64,000 nt of DNA from Methylophaga sp. (GTDB taxonomy: Bacteria; Pseudomonadota; Gammaproteobacteria; Nitrosococcales; Methylophagaceae). The stretch covers positions 124,001 to 188,000 of the forward strand of contig NZ_VENF01000004.1 in NCBI RefSeq assembly GCF_009711715.1, written 5' to 3'. The notes below the pieces were generated by a model that did not search any database, had not been told where the DNA came from, and worked only from the letters and a program-made list of their open reading frames with translations. A program made the position numbers and the translations under genes. Of the stretch, positions 29,346-39,321 are shown piece by piece (the first letter of the stretch is position 1; each line of letters begins with the position of its first letter).

Positions 29346-30251
29346 ATGGAATACAAAGACTATTACAAAATCCTTGGTGTCAGCCGCGATGCCTCACAGG
29401 ATGACATCAAAAAAGCCTATCGCCGGCTGGCCCGGAAATATCACCCCGATGTGAGCAAAGAGGCCGATGCCGAAGACAAGTTCAAAGAAGTCGGCGAAGC
29501 CTATGAAGTGCTGCGTGATGCGCAGAAACGCGCACAATATGACCAGTTCGGTAGCAACTACCGGCACGGTCAATCCTTCACGCCACCACCGGGCTGGGAA
29601 GAAAATATGGGTGGTTTCGCTGGCAGCGGCAATTTCAGCAGTTTCTTTGAGAACCTGTTCGGCGGTATGGGTGGCATGGGTGGTGCTGGCATGGGCGATA
29701 GTTTCTTTGCCAAGGGTGAAGACGTCAATGCCAAAATCACCATTTCACTGGAGGATGCTTTCAACGGTGCCACCAAGACTATCCGCCGCCCTGCCGGTGC
29801 CAGTCAGGGCGGCACCATCAATGTGAAAATCCCGGCCGGTATCTCATCAGGCAAAAATATCCGTCTTAACGGCCAGGGTAAGGCCGGTGTCGGCGGTAAA
29901 GCGGGTGATTTGTATTTAGAGGTCCAGATCGCACCTCACAAATATTACCGGCTTGATGGTAAAGATATTTACCTGGACCTGCCTCTGGCCCCCTGGGAAG
30001 CAGCGCTGGGTGCCAAAGTGACGGTACCGACACTGGCCGGCAAGATCAATCTCACCATTCCCGCCGGTGCCCGCAGCGGACAGAAAATGCGCCTCAAAGG
30101 TCGTGGCTTGCCGGGCAAGGAGCCTGGCGACGAGTTTGTTGTGCTGCAGATTATGACGCCGCCCGCGGACAGCGATAAAGCCAAAAAGCTCTATATGCAG
30201 ATGGCGGAAGAAATGGCATTCAACCCGCGTGATGCACTGGAAAAAGCCTGA
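29346..30251 (+). CDS. cbpA: DnaJ-family co-chaperone (CbpA-like)
   Basis: 301 residues. An N-terminal J domain ([13 protein letters not shown]... with HPD at 36-38 in RKYHPDVSK) is followed by a Gly/Phe-rich linker and the two C-terminal client-binding domains. The Cys-rich zinc region of DnaJ is absent, as in CbpA. It stimulates DnaK. A degQ-like protease gene follows 13 bases later, so the two are probably co-transcribed, joining folding and degradation functions. Confidence 0.9.
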   Translation: MEYKDYYKILGVSRDASQDDIKKAYRRLARKYHPDVSKEADAEDKFKEVGEAYEVLRDAQKRAQYDQFGSNYRHGQSFTPPPGWEENMGGFAGSGNFSSFFENLFGGMGGMGGAGMGDSFFAKGEDVNAKITISLEDAFNGATKTIRRPAGASQGGTINVKIPAGISSGKNIRLNGQGKAGVGGKAGDLYLEVQIAPHKYYRLDGKDIYLDLPLAPWEAALGAKVTVPTLAGKINLTIPAGARSGQKMRLKGRGLPGKEPGDEFVVLQIMTPPADSDKAKKLYMQMAEEMAFNPRDALEKA

Positions 30252-30264
30252 TAAGGAGGTTCAG

Positions 30265-31641
30265 ATGACGCAAAATCTCAAATCCTTTTTAGTCTGGCTG
30301 GCTGGCCTGACCCTGATCGCCCAGGTCGCCAGCGCTGCCCTGCCACTGGACTGGTTTGCCGATGAGGGCAAGATGCCGACATTGGCCCCTATGCTGGATC
30401 GCTCCAAACCGGCCGTGGTCAACATCGCGACCCGCAGCCACGTGCGGGTGCAGGATAACCCACTGCTTAACGACCCGTTCTTTCGTCACTTTTTCAACCT
30501 GCCGGATCAGCCCAGGGTCCGGCCTCGTCAGAGTCTCGGCTCGGGCGTGATCATTGATGCCAGAGAAGGCCTGGTTATCACCAACAATCATGTGATTCGT
30601 GGTGCTGATGAGATCATGGTCTCTCTCAACGACGGGCGAAATTTTCAGGCCGAGATTGTCGGTACCGATCCGGCAACCGATGTGGCTTTAATCAAAATTC
30701 CATCGGAAAACCTGTCGGCATTACCGCTGGCGGACTCGGAATCGCTGCGTGTCGGTGACTTTGTCGTTGCCATCGGTAATCCATTCGGGCTTGGTCAGAC
30801 GGTGACTTCGGGTATTGTCAGCGCCCTGGGTCGCAGTGGCCTGGGCATTGAAGGTTACGAGAATTTTATCCAGACTGACGCCTCGATTAATCCCGGTAAC
30901 TCGGGTGGTGCACTGGTCAACCTGCGCGGTGAACTGGTGGGCATCAATACCGCCATCTTCTCGCCGGGCCAGAATCCCGGCAATATCGGTATCGGCTTTG
31001 CCATTCCCACTAACCTGGTAAAGCAGATCAGCGATCAATTACTGGAATTCGGTGAAGTCCGCCGTGCTTATTTAGGCGTGCAGATGCAGGACATCACGCC
31101 GGAACTGGCCAATGCCTTTGGTATTGAACAGCAGGAAGGGGCCGTGGTGACGCATGTCGTGCCTGATTCCGCCGCCGATGAGGCAGGCCTGCAGGTCGGT
31201 GACATCATTACTGCCGTAGACGGTGCCCGCCTCGCTAATGCGGACAGCCTGCGAAATACCATCGGTCTGATGGTCGTGGGGCAGGAAGTCGAACTCTCGA
31301 TTATTCGTGACGGTGATGAAAAGACACTGACCGCCGAGGTCAAACAAACCCGCCAGGCCGAAACCAACGGCACAGTTCATCCAAAACTGTCCGGTGCCAC
31401 CTTCGGCGATATTGAGGAAGGGTCCCCTTACTTTGGCAGAGTTGAGGGCGTGATGGTCTACTCGGTCAAACGTGGCAGCCCTGCCTGGAATGCCGGCCTT
31501 CGCGCTGAAGATCTGATCACCTCGGTCAACCGTCAGCCTGTTAAAAGCCTTGAGGCTTTCAAGCCGATGGTTCAAAACGCGGATCAATTACTACTCAATA
31601 TTGTCCGTGGCCGTCAGGCGATGTTTTTGCTGTTGAAGTAA
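30265..31641 (+). CDS. degQ: Periplasmic serine protease of the Do/DegQ family
   Basis: 458 residues from the ATG at 30265, which follows an AAGGAGGT site; an in-frame ATG at 30229 lies inside the upstream gene. A signal peptide (about 1-26) precedes the trypsin-like domain with the triad His in VITNNHVIRG, Asp in PATDVALIKI and Ser in NPGNSGGAL. Two PDZ domains follow (RAYLGVQMQDITPELA and the C-terminal VYSVKRGSPAWNAGL). Two PDZ domains make it DegP/DegQ-like, not DegS. It degrades or refolds damaged envelope proteins. Confidence 0.93.
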   Translation: MTQNLKSFLVWLAGLTLIAQVASAALPLDWFADEGKMPTLAPMLDRSKPAVVNIATRSHVRVQDNPLLNDPFFRHFFNLPDQPRVRPRQSLGSGVIIDAREGLVITNNHVIRGADEIMVSLNDGRNFQAEIVGTDPATDVALIKIPSENLSALPLADSESLRVGDFVVAIGNPFGLGQTVTSGIVSALGRSGLGIEGYENFIQTDASINPGNSGGALVNLRGELVGINTAIFSPGQNPGNIGIGFAIPTNLVKQISDQLLEFGEVRRAYLGVQMQDITPELANAFGIEQQEGAVVTHVVPDSAADEAGLQVGDIITAVDGARLANADSLRNTIGLMVVGQEVELSIIRDGDEKTLTAEVKQTRQAETNGTVHPKLSGATFGDIEEGSPYFGRVEGVMVYSVKRGSPAWNAGLRAEDLITSVNRQPVKSLEAFKPMVQNADQLLLNIVRGRQAMFLLLK

Positions 31642-31652
31642 AACTCAAACTG

Positions 31653-31687
31653 AAACCACACTGCTGTTTTAACGGCAGTGTGGTTTT
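31653..31687. terminator. Bidirectional terminator between degQ and a convergent gene
   Basis: A 12-bp perfect stem (AAACCACACTGC with GCAGTGTGGTTT), flanked by A residues on one side and T on the other, lies exactly between two convergent stops. It would work in both directions. Confidence 0.9.
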
Positions 31688-32276
31688 ATAAGTCACGCTC
31701 AAGCGTCAATCGCTGGCTGTAAACAAATACCCCGTTTGAAAACAACTGCCAGTCAACGGTGATTTGATCATCATTTTCAATTTCTATCTGAGAAAAAACT
31801 TCGACATGACGGCTACCCGTCAGCTTGCCCTGCAAACTTCGCCGCTCTCTTTCACTGGCACTGATGAAACTGTCATTAATTCGTAGTGAGTACATACTGC
31901 CTTTATTCATAAGGTAAACAGACTCGCTTTCCACAAAACTATCGCGGTAGGTTTTACTCATGGAAATTAAAAACAAAGCCGTATTGGAATCTTTAACATC
32001 GGCCTCCACCTCCGCTTCCCGGTAAATCGGTTCAGGTGCTTCCTGATCACCTTCACAGATAATCTCGGATAAATAGCCTTCCCACTCCCCTTGCAGGTTT
32101 TCCACTACCTCGAGTCCCGGTTCATCACCTTCCACCACGATTCGATTTGAAGTGTCAGTGAAATAATCCTCTCCCAATTGCAAATAGGTCGGCGAAGGCT
32201 CGAAGCAGTAAAAAGCCTGCACAGCGGGTGATAAAAACAAGGCCGCCAGCAACCCGGCAAAGCGTATCGGGAACAT
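31686..32276 (-). CDS. Exported hypothetical protein
   Basis: 196 residues with a clear signal peptide (1-21, AVQA|FYC). The mature part is acidic and predicted beta-rich; its only Cys residues are two, in FYCFEPS and EIICEGD, and they could form a disulphide. No family is recognised. The gene is alone, convergent with degQ and divergent from gdhA. A periplasmic or outer-membrane-associated role is possible, nothing more. Confidence 0.75.
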   Translation of the reverse strand: MFPIRFAGLLAALFLSPAVQAFYCFEPSPTYLQLGEDYFTDTSNRIVVEGDEPGLEVVENLQGEWEGYLSEIICEGDQEAPEPIYREAEVEADVKDSNTALFLISMSKTYRDSFVESESVYLMNKGSMYSLRINDSFISASERERRSLQGKLTGSRHVEVFSQIEIENDDQITVDWQLFSNGVFVYSQRLTLERDL

Positions 32277-32382
32277 GGCCCCCTCCTGCGGTATCGATAC
32301 AACTAGGACAACACAATAAGCAATTTATCCGCAGGGCTGTTGCGGCTGATTGATTGAGCTTATAAGCTGAACTTGAAGCTGA

Positions 32383-33789
<1,407 letters not shown>

Positions 33790-33801
33790 ATCTTGGCTAA
33801 A

Positions 33802-33828
33802 ACCCGCCTTCCGGCACGAAAGGCGGGT
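33802..33828 (-). terminator. Terminator between gdhA and the DUF808 gene
   Basis: A 9-bp stem (ACCCGCCTT with AAGGCGGGT) with a 9-base loop between convergent genes. On the minus strand it is followed by TTTT, so it fits best as the end of the DUF808 gene. Confidence 0.75.
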
Positions 33829-33831
33829 AAG

Positions 33832-34749
33832 CTAGAAGACTTTTCTGAAGCCGGAGACAGCCGCAACAACCAGACTGCCCGCCAGCAGGCCTACCAGCGC
33901 ATTAAACAGCATGGGGAGCAGCACTGTCATAACCGCACCCAGATTATGTATCACTGGCTCCAGTAAATGATGCAGAAACGGCAGGCCGTGAACCAGAATA
34001 CCGCCGCCCACAAGAAACATGGCCAGCATACCCAGGAAAGACAGCAGGGTCATGAATCTTGGGGCAATAAACAATATTCCCCGCCCCAACGATTGCTTGA
34101 AGCGTTCAAAAGTATTACTGCCGGCATTATTCAGTAAAGCCAGACCGGCATCGTCGAACTTCACGATGGCCGCGACCAGGCCGTAAACCCCGACCGTCAT
34201 CGCCAGCGCTATCAAAGAAACTACCAGCACCTGCGTTTTGAAATCGGCCGCCTGGGCCACCCCCAGCGCGATCACAATGATCTCAGCTGACAAAATAAAA
34301 TCAGTGCGAATCGCCCCTTTGATTTTTTCTTTTTCGAAGGCCTTGATATCGACTTCAGGCTCACTGACAGCTTTCACCAGTTCCTGATGGTGTGCCTCCG
34401 CTTCAGCCTTATCATGCAGCCATTTGTGGGCGATTTTTTCTGTGCCTTCATAGCACAGATACAAACCACCCAGCATCAGCAAAACGGTAACCAGCATCGG
34501 CATGGTGGCACTAATCAGCAAAGCCAGCGGCACCAGTATCAATTTATTGATGAACGACCCTTTGGCGACTGCCCATACTACCGGCAACTCGCGGTTGGCC
34601 TTGACGCCACTCACCTGCTGGGCATTCAGTGCCAGATCGTCACCCAGTACCCCGGCCGTTTTCTTTGCCGCCACTTTGGTCATCAGCGACACATCATCCA
34701 GCAAGGTCGCAATATCATCCAGTAGCGCGAGTAGACCTGCACTTGCCAT
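33832..34749 (-). CDS. DUF808-family inner-membrane protein (YedI-like)
   Basis: 305 residues from the ATG at 34749, which has AAGGAG six bases upstream. It begins MASAGLLALLDDIATLLDDVSLMTKVAAKKTAGVLGDDLALNA-like, the conserved DUF808 opening. Several hydrophobic segments follow, with a DKAEAEAHH cytoplasmic loop and a EKEKIKGAIRTDFILSAEI motif. The family is widespread but has no proven function. Confidence 0.9.
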   Translation of the reverse strand: MASAGLLALLDDIATLLDDVSLMTKVAAKKTAGVLGDDLALNAQQVSGVKANRELPVVWAVAKGSFINKLILVPLALLISATMPMLVTVLLMLGGLYLCYEGTEKIAHKWLHDKAEAEAHHQELVKAVSEPEVDIKAFEKEKIKGAIRTDFILSAEIIVIALGVAQAADFKTQVLVVSLIALAMTVGVYGLVAAIVKFDDAGLALLNNAGSNTFERFKQSLGRGILFIAPRFMTLLSFLGMLAMFLVGGGILVHGLPFLHHLLEPVIHNLGAVMTVLLPMLFNALVGLLAGSLVVAAVSGFRKVF

Positions 34750-34827
34750 GGTTTGCTCCTTTTCAAAGTTATCCGCCAAGCCTAGGTGCTCAGGCGAATA
34801 AAGTCTATCGCCAGGATGAGAATGACA

Positions 34828-34857
34828 GAAAAGAAAAGGCCCCGGGAGCGGGGCCTT
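34828..34857 (-). terminator. Rho-independent terminator of the third TonB receptor
   Basis: An 8-bp stem (AAGGCCCC with GGGGCCTT) with a 6-base loop; on the minus strand it is followed by a T-rich run. It lies 9 bases after the receptor's stop. Confidence 0.9.
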
Positions 34858-34865
34858 GTAGAGGA

Positions 34866-36983
34866 TTAGAAGTGATAATAAGCATTGGCAGTGACATTGC
34901 GTCTTTCACCAAAGCCGCAGTCCCGGCCAGCGCCACGACACCAGGAAACATACTCCTCATCAGTCAGGTTCTTGGCATCAACGGTAAAGTCCCAGTTTTT
35001 ATAGCTGTAACCTATCATCGCATCATATAAAGTTTCTGGCGGCACCTTCGGGCCAGCGCCATCACCATAATCTCTGCCAACATTGTTACCAATATAGCGA
35101 ACGCCGGCACCGATACGCCAGTTACTGTTCAGGTAGTATTTGTTCCACCAGGAGGCGACTTTCTCGGAAACATAAGGCAAACGCTCACCGGTTTCGCCAT
35201 TGTCCGCATTCAGATCGGTATAGCTGAATTGGGTTTCAAACTGGTTCCAGCGTTTATTGACCTGTAACTCCCAGCCATCAATAGTAGCGCCTGTCTGTTC
35301 AACGCCATCAGGTTCATCTCCCGCCTGCACACGATTGGTCTGAGTGATATCGAAATAGGCGGCTGTGATAGCCAGGCTTTTGTCATCAGACAGGTACTTG
35401 AAACCATATTCACGCTGTTTACCCGTGGTTGGTTTCAAAGTGCTTTCTTCGCTGGTTCCCAGATTCATGGTGAAGGCTTCAGCGTAACTGGCGTATGGTG
35501 AGAAACCATTTTCAAAGCGGTACATGACACCAATACGACCCGTTGTTTCGTTTTCGTCACTGGTCACGTTCTCGCCCACTTCAGCCAACAGGGTGTTTTT
35601 GGCCCAGTCACGGCGCAGTGCTGCAGAGATGACCACCGGTCCGATTTCCATATGGTCTGCAACATAGAAGCCAACCTGCCTGATTTGATTATCATTGGGA
35701 TTGGTCGGATTAAGCACACTGGGATCAAAGTTGCCATAGACCGGGTCATACAGGTTCAGTGGCGTGCTCGCGGCAAAGCCGGAATTCTCTGTTTCCCAGA
35801 CAGCGTCCTGCCTATCAACACCAATCGCCACCGTGTGATTGGTCACACCGAGATCAAACTCACCCTGCAGGCGCGCATCCAGGTTAAAAATCCGGGTATG
35901 CCGATCTGCTGTCGTAATAACGCGGTTCATATCACCATTTGGTTCTGGATCCACCTGTGCATAGGCTGTTGTGTAATGTTCCCTGGTGTAAGTACTGGAC
36001 TCTGTGTAACGAGCAGTGGTTGAGAAAGACCAGTTATCAGTAAAGCTGTGATCAAACATCAGTGTGACTTCGGTCTTTTCACGGTCATATTTATCCCAGC
36101 CCGGCTCACCGACAAAGGTTTCTGAACCGACATATCCCAGCGGGCCGCGATCAAGCGTTCCGGATTGCGGCAGGAACTGAGCAGAAACCTGACCCGTATT
36201 CATCTGGCGGTTAAACAGCACAGTAAAGCTGGTGTCATCCGTAGGTCGCCAGGTTAAGGATGGCGCGATAAAAAAGCCGTCGTCATCAACATGATCAACC
36301 TGAGTCTGACTATCACGCTCAAGACCGACAACCCGGTAGAGCAATTTACCATCTTCAGTGGCCGGACCGGTCACATCAAAAGCTAATTGTTTCCGGTGGA
36401 AAGAACCATACTGAGCCCAGATTTCACCCTGTTGCTCTTCTTTAGGCAGTTTGGAAACAGAGTTCACAATACCACCCAGTTCACCCTGGCCATAGAGTAC
36501 CGAGGAAGGCCCTTTCAGTACTTCAATACTTTCAAGTGCATAAACGTTAGGACGAACCGTATTGTAGAAACCATACAGTTGACGCAGACCGTCTACATAC
36601 TGGGAGGGATCAATACCCCGGATTTTGGCAGAGTCACCCCGGGTATCGAGTCCGAATGCGCCTGCGTAAACACCCGAACTGTAAAGCAACGCATCCTGGA
36701 TTGTTTTGGCGCCGGTATCTTTAATAAAGTCTTTATCAACAATCTCAATGGAGTAAGGCGTATCCTGGATTGGCACATTGAGCTTGCCGACTTCCGGCTG
36801 CTTTTCCAGTTCAATATAACCATTCTTGTCGATTTCGCCGGTTGTTACTTCAACCTTGGGTAGTTCAACAGCGCTATCTTTATTCTCAGCATAAGCATTA
36901 TGAGTAGCCAAAAGCAGAAGTGTAACCGCCGTTAACTGAAAAGGCGTCGCAGCTGTACCGGTAAATTGAGGAGATGATGTCAT
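34866..36983 (-). CDS. TonB-dependent ferric-siderophore receptor
   Basis: 705 residues. N-terminal export segment (about 1-32, THNAYA|EN). The plug has QDTPYSIEIVDKDFIKDTGA, GIDPSQYVDGLRQ and ALESIEVLKGPSSVLYGQGELGGIVN, marking the siderophore subgroup. The barrel ends in NVTANAYYHF. Two Cys near the C-terminus (SWCRGAGRDCGF) may form a disulphide in the last extracellular loop. A Fur box is just upstream. It is transcribed away from the regulator of the amyloid-like locus. Confidence 0.93.
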   Translation of the reverse strand: MTSSPQFTGTAATPFQLTAVTLLLLATHNAYAENKDSAVELPKVEVTTGEIDKNGYIELEKQPEVGKLNVPIQDTPYSIEIVDKDFIKDTGAKTIQDALLYSSGVYAGAFGLDTRGDSAKIRGIDPSQYVDGLRQLYGFYNTVRPNVYALESIEVLKGPSSVLYGQGELGGIVNSVSKLPKEEQQGEIWAQYGSFHRKQLAFDVTGPATEDGKLLYRVVGLERDSQTQVDHVDDDGFFIAPSLTWRPTDDTSFTVLFNRQMNTGQVSAQFLPQSGTLDRGPLGYVGSETFVGEPGWDKYDREKTEVTLMFDHSFTDNWSFSTTARYTESSTYTREHYTTAYAQVDPEPNGDMNRVITTADRHTRIFNLDARLQGEFDLGVTNHTVAIGVDRQDAVWETENSGFAASTPLNLYDPVYGNFDPSVLNPTNPNDNQIRQVGFYVADHMEIGPVVISAALRRDWAKNTLLAEVGENVTSDENETTGRIGVMYRFENGFSPYASYAEAFTMNLGTSEESTLKPTTGKQREYGFKYLSDDKSLAITAAYFDITQTNRVQAGDEPDGVEQTGATIDGWELQVNKRWNQFETQFSYTDLNADNGETGERLPYVSEKVASWWNKYYLNSNWRIGAGVRYIGNNVGRDYGDGAGPKVPPETLYDAMIGYSYKNWDFTVDAKNLTDEEYVSWCRGAGRDCGFGERRNVTANAYYHF

Positions 36984-36997
36984 TATTTAACCTTTAT

Positions 36998-37016
36998 ACA
37001 AATGATAATGATTCGC
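36998..37016. promoter_or_regulatory. Fur box upstream of the third TonB receptor
   Basis: Thirteen of 19 bases match the Fur consensus; the central AATGATAATGATT matches 12 of 13. It lies 15 bases upstream of the receptor start. Confidence 0.75.
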
Positions 37017-37348
37017 TTTATTATAATTGTATAAGCCATATCATTTGTCAATAACGACATCCTTCCGCTTTCCTTTGCAGGCAGCCATCAGCTGCACTTT
37101 TGCGCCAACCCCGGCACCCGAATCAAGGCGTTTCCTGCTGATGCGTATTGAAAACTAACGCAGACTGGCTGTAGTACGCTGCTTGACCTGCTGCCCCCCC
37201 AACATTTGCCCTACGTCATTTGCCCTACATCATTGCTGACCTTGATATGTCATATGCTTTACCGTAATTTCGATTAAGACCTTGGAAATTTGAATGATGG
37301 CTGCGTCAACTTTGACAGAACAGATTTCTTGGGCAGGGAGGTGGCTTG
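37017..37348. other. Divergent intergenic region before the VpsR-like regulator
   Basis: 332 bases with a 14-base tandem duplication (CATTTGCCCTACGT, then CATTTGCCCTACAT) at 37203-37230. I see no gene and no clear terminator. The regulator's ribosome site GGGAGG is at about 37336-37341. Confidence 0.5.
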
Positions 37349-38710
37349 ATGTGGAACGAAGACGCACGCAAACTCATCTTCATCGGGAATGGCGAGGTCC
37401 TCGAGACCCTTTTTAATCAGTTTCAAACCCATGGCTGGCAAGTCATTAAAACCACCGATTTTGATGAAGCCAGTAAAACCATAGCGCTTAAAAACCTGCA
37501 TGTCGGTCTGGTTGAATTATCATGTGATTCTCCTGAGTCCTATCTGGAACGAATAGAGGACAAGCTTAGGCATCACATCAAGGTTGAATGGATCGCGATT
37601 GTCCACTCAGAGTATCAAGAGCTGCCCGCCCGGCTTAGGAAAACCATTGCTGATTGTTTCATTGACTTCCATACTTTACCTATCGACCCTCAATATTTAC
37701 TTGCAAACGTAGGCCACGCCTACGGCATGGCAAGAATGAAGTGGGACAACCTGCCTGATCCGATCGTCATCGACGATGCTGAAGAGGAAATGGTGGGGAG
37801 CAGCCCGCAGCTTCTCAACTTGTTCAGTAAAATTCGTAAAGTCGCCAATGTGTCAGCACCGGTTCTCATTACCGGTGAAAGTGGCACGGGAAAAGAACTC
37901 ACCGCGCATGCTATCCATGAGCGCTCCAAGTTTGCAGGCGGGCCTTTTGTCACTGTTAATTGTGGCGCGATACCGCAATCATTGATTCAGTCTGAGTTAT
38001 TTGGCTATGAAAAAGGCGCTTTCACCGGCGCCAACCAACGTAAGATTGGTCATTTTGAAGCTGCCGATGGCGGTACTATTTTTCTTGATGAAGTCGGCGA
38101 TTTACCACTTGATCAACAAATCAACCTACTTCGTTTTCTTCAGGAAGGCACCATTCAGCGTGTCGGCAACAATCATCAGATTCCTATCAATGCCAGGGTC
38201 ATTGCTGCGACCCACGTCGATCTTGATCATGCCGTCAGGTCCGGTAGATTGCGTGAGGATCTGTACTACCGGCTCAATGTTCTACAATTAAGAACCCCAC
38301 CCTTGCGTGAGCGGCAAGGCGATATTGAGTTACTTGCCCAGTATTTTTTCAAGAAGTTTTCTCATGAAAAAAGTAATAACGTAAAGGGGTTTTCCCAGTC
38401 ATGCCTGGCCGTGATGCGTGATTATGCCTGGGAGGGTAATGTCCGGGAATTGGTCAACCGTATTCGGCATGCGATGGTGATGTGTGAGAACCGTCTTATC
38501 TCAGCTGAAGATCTCGGCCTCGATCAGAAGTCCCAATTTTTCCATTTCATGAGCCTCAAAGAAGTCAGAGACCGGGCAGAAAAGGAAGCGATTACTAACG
38601 CGCTGACTCGTTTACAACGAAACGTCACACTGGTTGCAAAAACACTGGGTGTCTCCAGGGTAACGCTGTACCGTCTGATTGAAAAACACGATATCAGGCT
38701 TGAAGATTAG
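37349..38710 (+). CDS. Sigma-54-dependent activator of the VpsR type
   Basis: 453 residues from the ATG at 37349 (a TTG lies one codon earlier). Residues 1-130 are a receiver-like domain ending in FHTLPIDPQYLLANVGHAYGMA, which resembles VpsR-family regulators. The AAA+ domain has Walker A GESGTGKE (about 176-183), the sigma-54 contact loop GAFTGA (about 223-228) and Walker B TIFLDEV (about 242-248). A Fis-type helix-turn-helix is at about 425-446 (NVTLVAKTLGVSRVTLYRLI). VpsR controls biofilm matrix genes in Vibrio and binds c-di-GMP. It lies just upstream of, and in the same direction as, the amyloid-like operon, so it probably controls it. Confidence 0.9.
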   Translation: MWNEDARKLIFIGNGEVLETLFNQFQTHGWQVIKTTDFDEASKTIALKNLHVGLVELSCDSPESYLERIEDKLRHHIKVEWIAIVHSEYQELPARLRKTIADCFIDFHTLPIDPQYLLANVGHAYGMARMKWDNLPDPIVIDDAEEEMVGSSPQLLNLFSKIRKVANVSAPVLITGESGTGKELTAHAIHERSKFAGGPFVTVNCGAIPQSLIQSELFGYEKGAFTGANQRKIGHFEAADGGTIFLDEVGDLPLDQQINLLRFLQEGTIQRVGNNHQIPINARVIAATHVDLDHAVRSGRLREDLYYRLNVLQLRTPPLRERQGDIELLAQYFFKKFSHEKSNNVKGFSQSCLAVMRDYAWEGNVRELVNRIRHAMVMCENRLISAEDLGLDQKSQFFHFMSLKEVRDRAEKEAITNALTRLQRNVTLVAKTLGVSRVTLYRLIEKHDIRLED

Positions 38711-38797
38711 CCTGAAAAACGCCTCTCCATCAGCATTTTCGTCAATTTACATTAACGTCACCGGACAGCGCTATAAAAGTGTAAGACCGATTTGTGA

Positions 38798-38817
38798 CTG
38801 TAAAGGAAATGTTACAG
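38798..38817. promoter_or_regulatory. Inverted repeat, possible activator site
   Basis: CTGTAA and TTACAG separated by eight bases, about 150 bases upstream of the candidate -24 element, a usual distance for a sigma-54 activator site. Which protein binds is unknown. Confidence 0.4.
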
Positions 38818-38834
38818 CATTAACTAACGCTTAA

Positions 38835-38861
38835 ATTTCCATATTTTTTATACACTTAAGA
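38835..38861 (+). repeat. 27-bp direct repeat, copy 1
   Basis: Starts ATTTCCAT and ends CTTAAGA. It matches copy 2 at 38935-38961 in 22 of 27 positions, with the two copies exactly 100 bases apart. Confidence 0.6.
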
Positions 38862-38934
38862 TATAACCCCCCTCATTTTTCCTATTCCATAAAGTTTACA
38901 TATCCGCCTGATTCAGCGCTGGAAAAAATCACTT

Positions 38935-38961
38935 ATTTCCATGTTTATCAAATACTTAAGA
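38935..38961 (+). repeat. 27-bp direct repeat, copy 2
   Basis: Starts ATTTCCAT and ends CTTAAGA, just upstream of the candidate sigma-54 promoter. The palindrome CTTAAG is present in both copies. Possible paired regulator sites. Confidence 0.6.
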
Positions 38962-38964
38962 AAA

Positions 38965-38980
38965 CGGCACGCTTTATGTA
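38965..38980 (+). promoter_or_regulatory. Candidate sigma-54 (-24/-12) promoter
   Basis: CGGCACG, four bases, then ATGTA, against the consensus TGGCACG-N4-TTGCA. The -24 half is nearly perfect; the -12 half has GT instead of GC, which weakens the call. It would start RNA near 38990, about 34 bases before the first gene. The neighbouring sigma-54 activator supports it. Confidence 0.5.
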
Positions 38981-39023
38981 ATGACAAGTATGCACATGGC
39001 TTGTAACCAAAGGCATCGCGTTT

Positions 39024-39320
39024 ATGAAAACATCATTATCAACCTTATGCACCAGTGCTTTGCTGATGATAATCAGCGGCAGTGTGGTCGCTGATGGTGA
39101 TGATGTTTATGCCCCGCCTGCCGATCACCCATTTAATGAATTTCTGCTGAATACTTCCCGCCTTATTAACGACAGCGAAATGTCTGCCATGCGCGCGCAG
39201 GGAGTTCAAATACCGACCATTGAAACCGGCGTTATTCTCTGGGATGAAGTGGACAATATCAGCAGACCCAAAACGCATTTTTCTCAGCATGGCAGCGCCA
39301 TCAGCATAAGCGTTGAGTGA
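39024..39320 (+). CDS. Small exported protein, first gene of the amyloid-like operon
   Basis: 98 residues with a signal peptide (1-23, SVVA|DGDD). The mature part has NDSEMSAMRAQG, which resembles the 'elaamRG' patch seen near the start of Fap-type export partners, and then TIETGVILWDEV. There is no Cys in the mature chain. No family is firmly recognised. The next start is one base after its stop, so the two are translationally linked. It could be an accessory or chaperone-like component; FapA is the positional equivalent in Pseudomonas but I see no real similarity. Confidence 0.65.
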   Translation: MKTSLSTLCTSALLMIISGSVVADGDDVYAPPADHPFNEFLLNTSRLINDSEMSAMRAQGVQIPTIETGVILWDEVDNISRPKTHFSQHGSAISISVE

Positions 39321-39321
39321 C

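Larger units (their letters stand above)
38711..39023 (+). promoter_or_regulatory. Control region of the amyloid-like operon
   Basis: 313 bases without a gene, richer in A and T than its neighbours. It holds an inverted repeat, two direct repeats and a candidate sigma-54 promoter, listed separately. I looked for a c-di-GMP riboswitch and saw none. Confidence 0.6.

Noticed and set aside
38711..39023. c-di-GMP (GEMM) riboswitch before the amyloid-like operon
   Set aside because: The conserved riboswitch core could not be found, and the region looks like protein-binding DNA instead.
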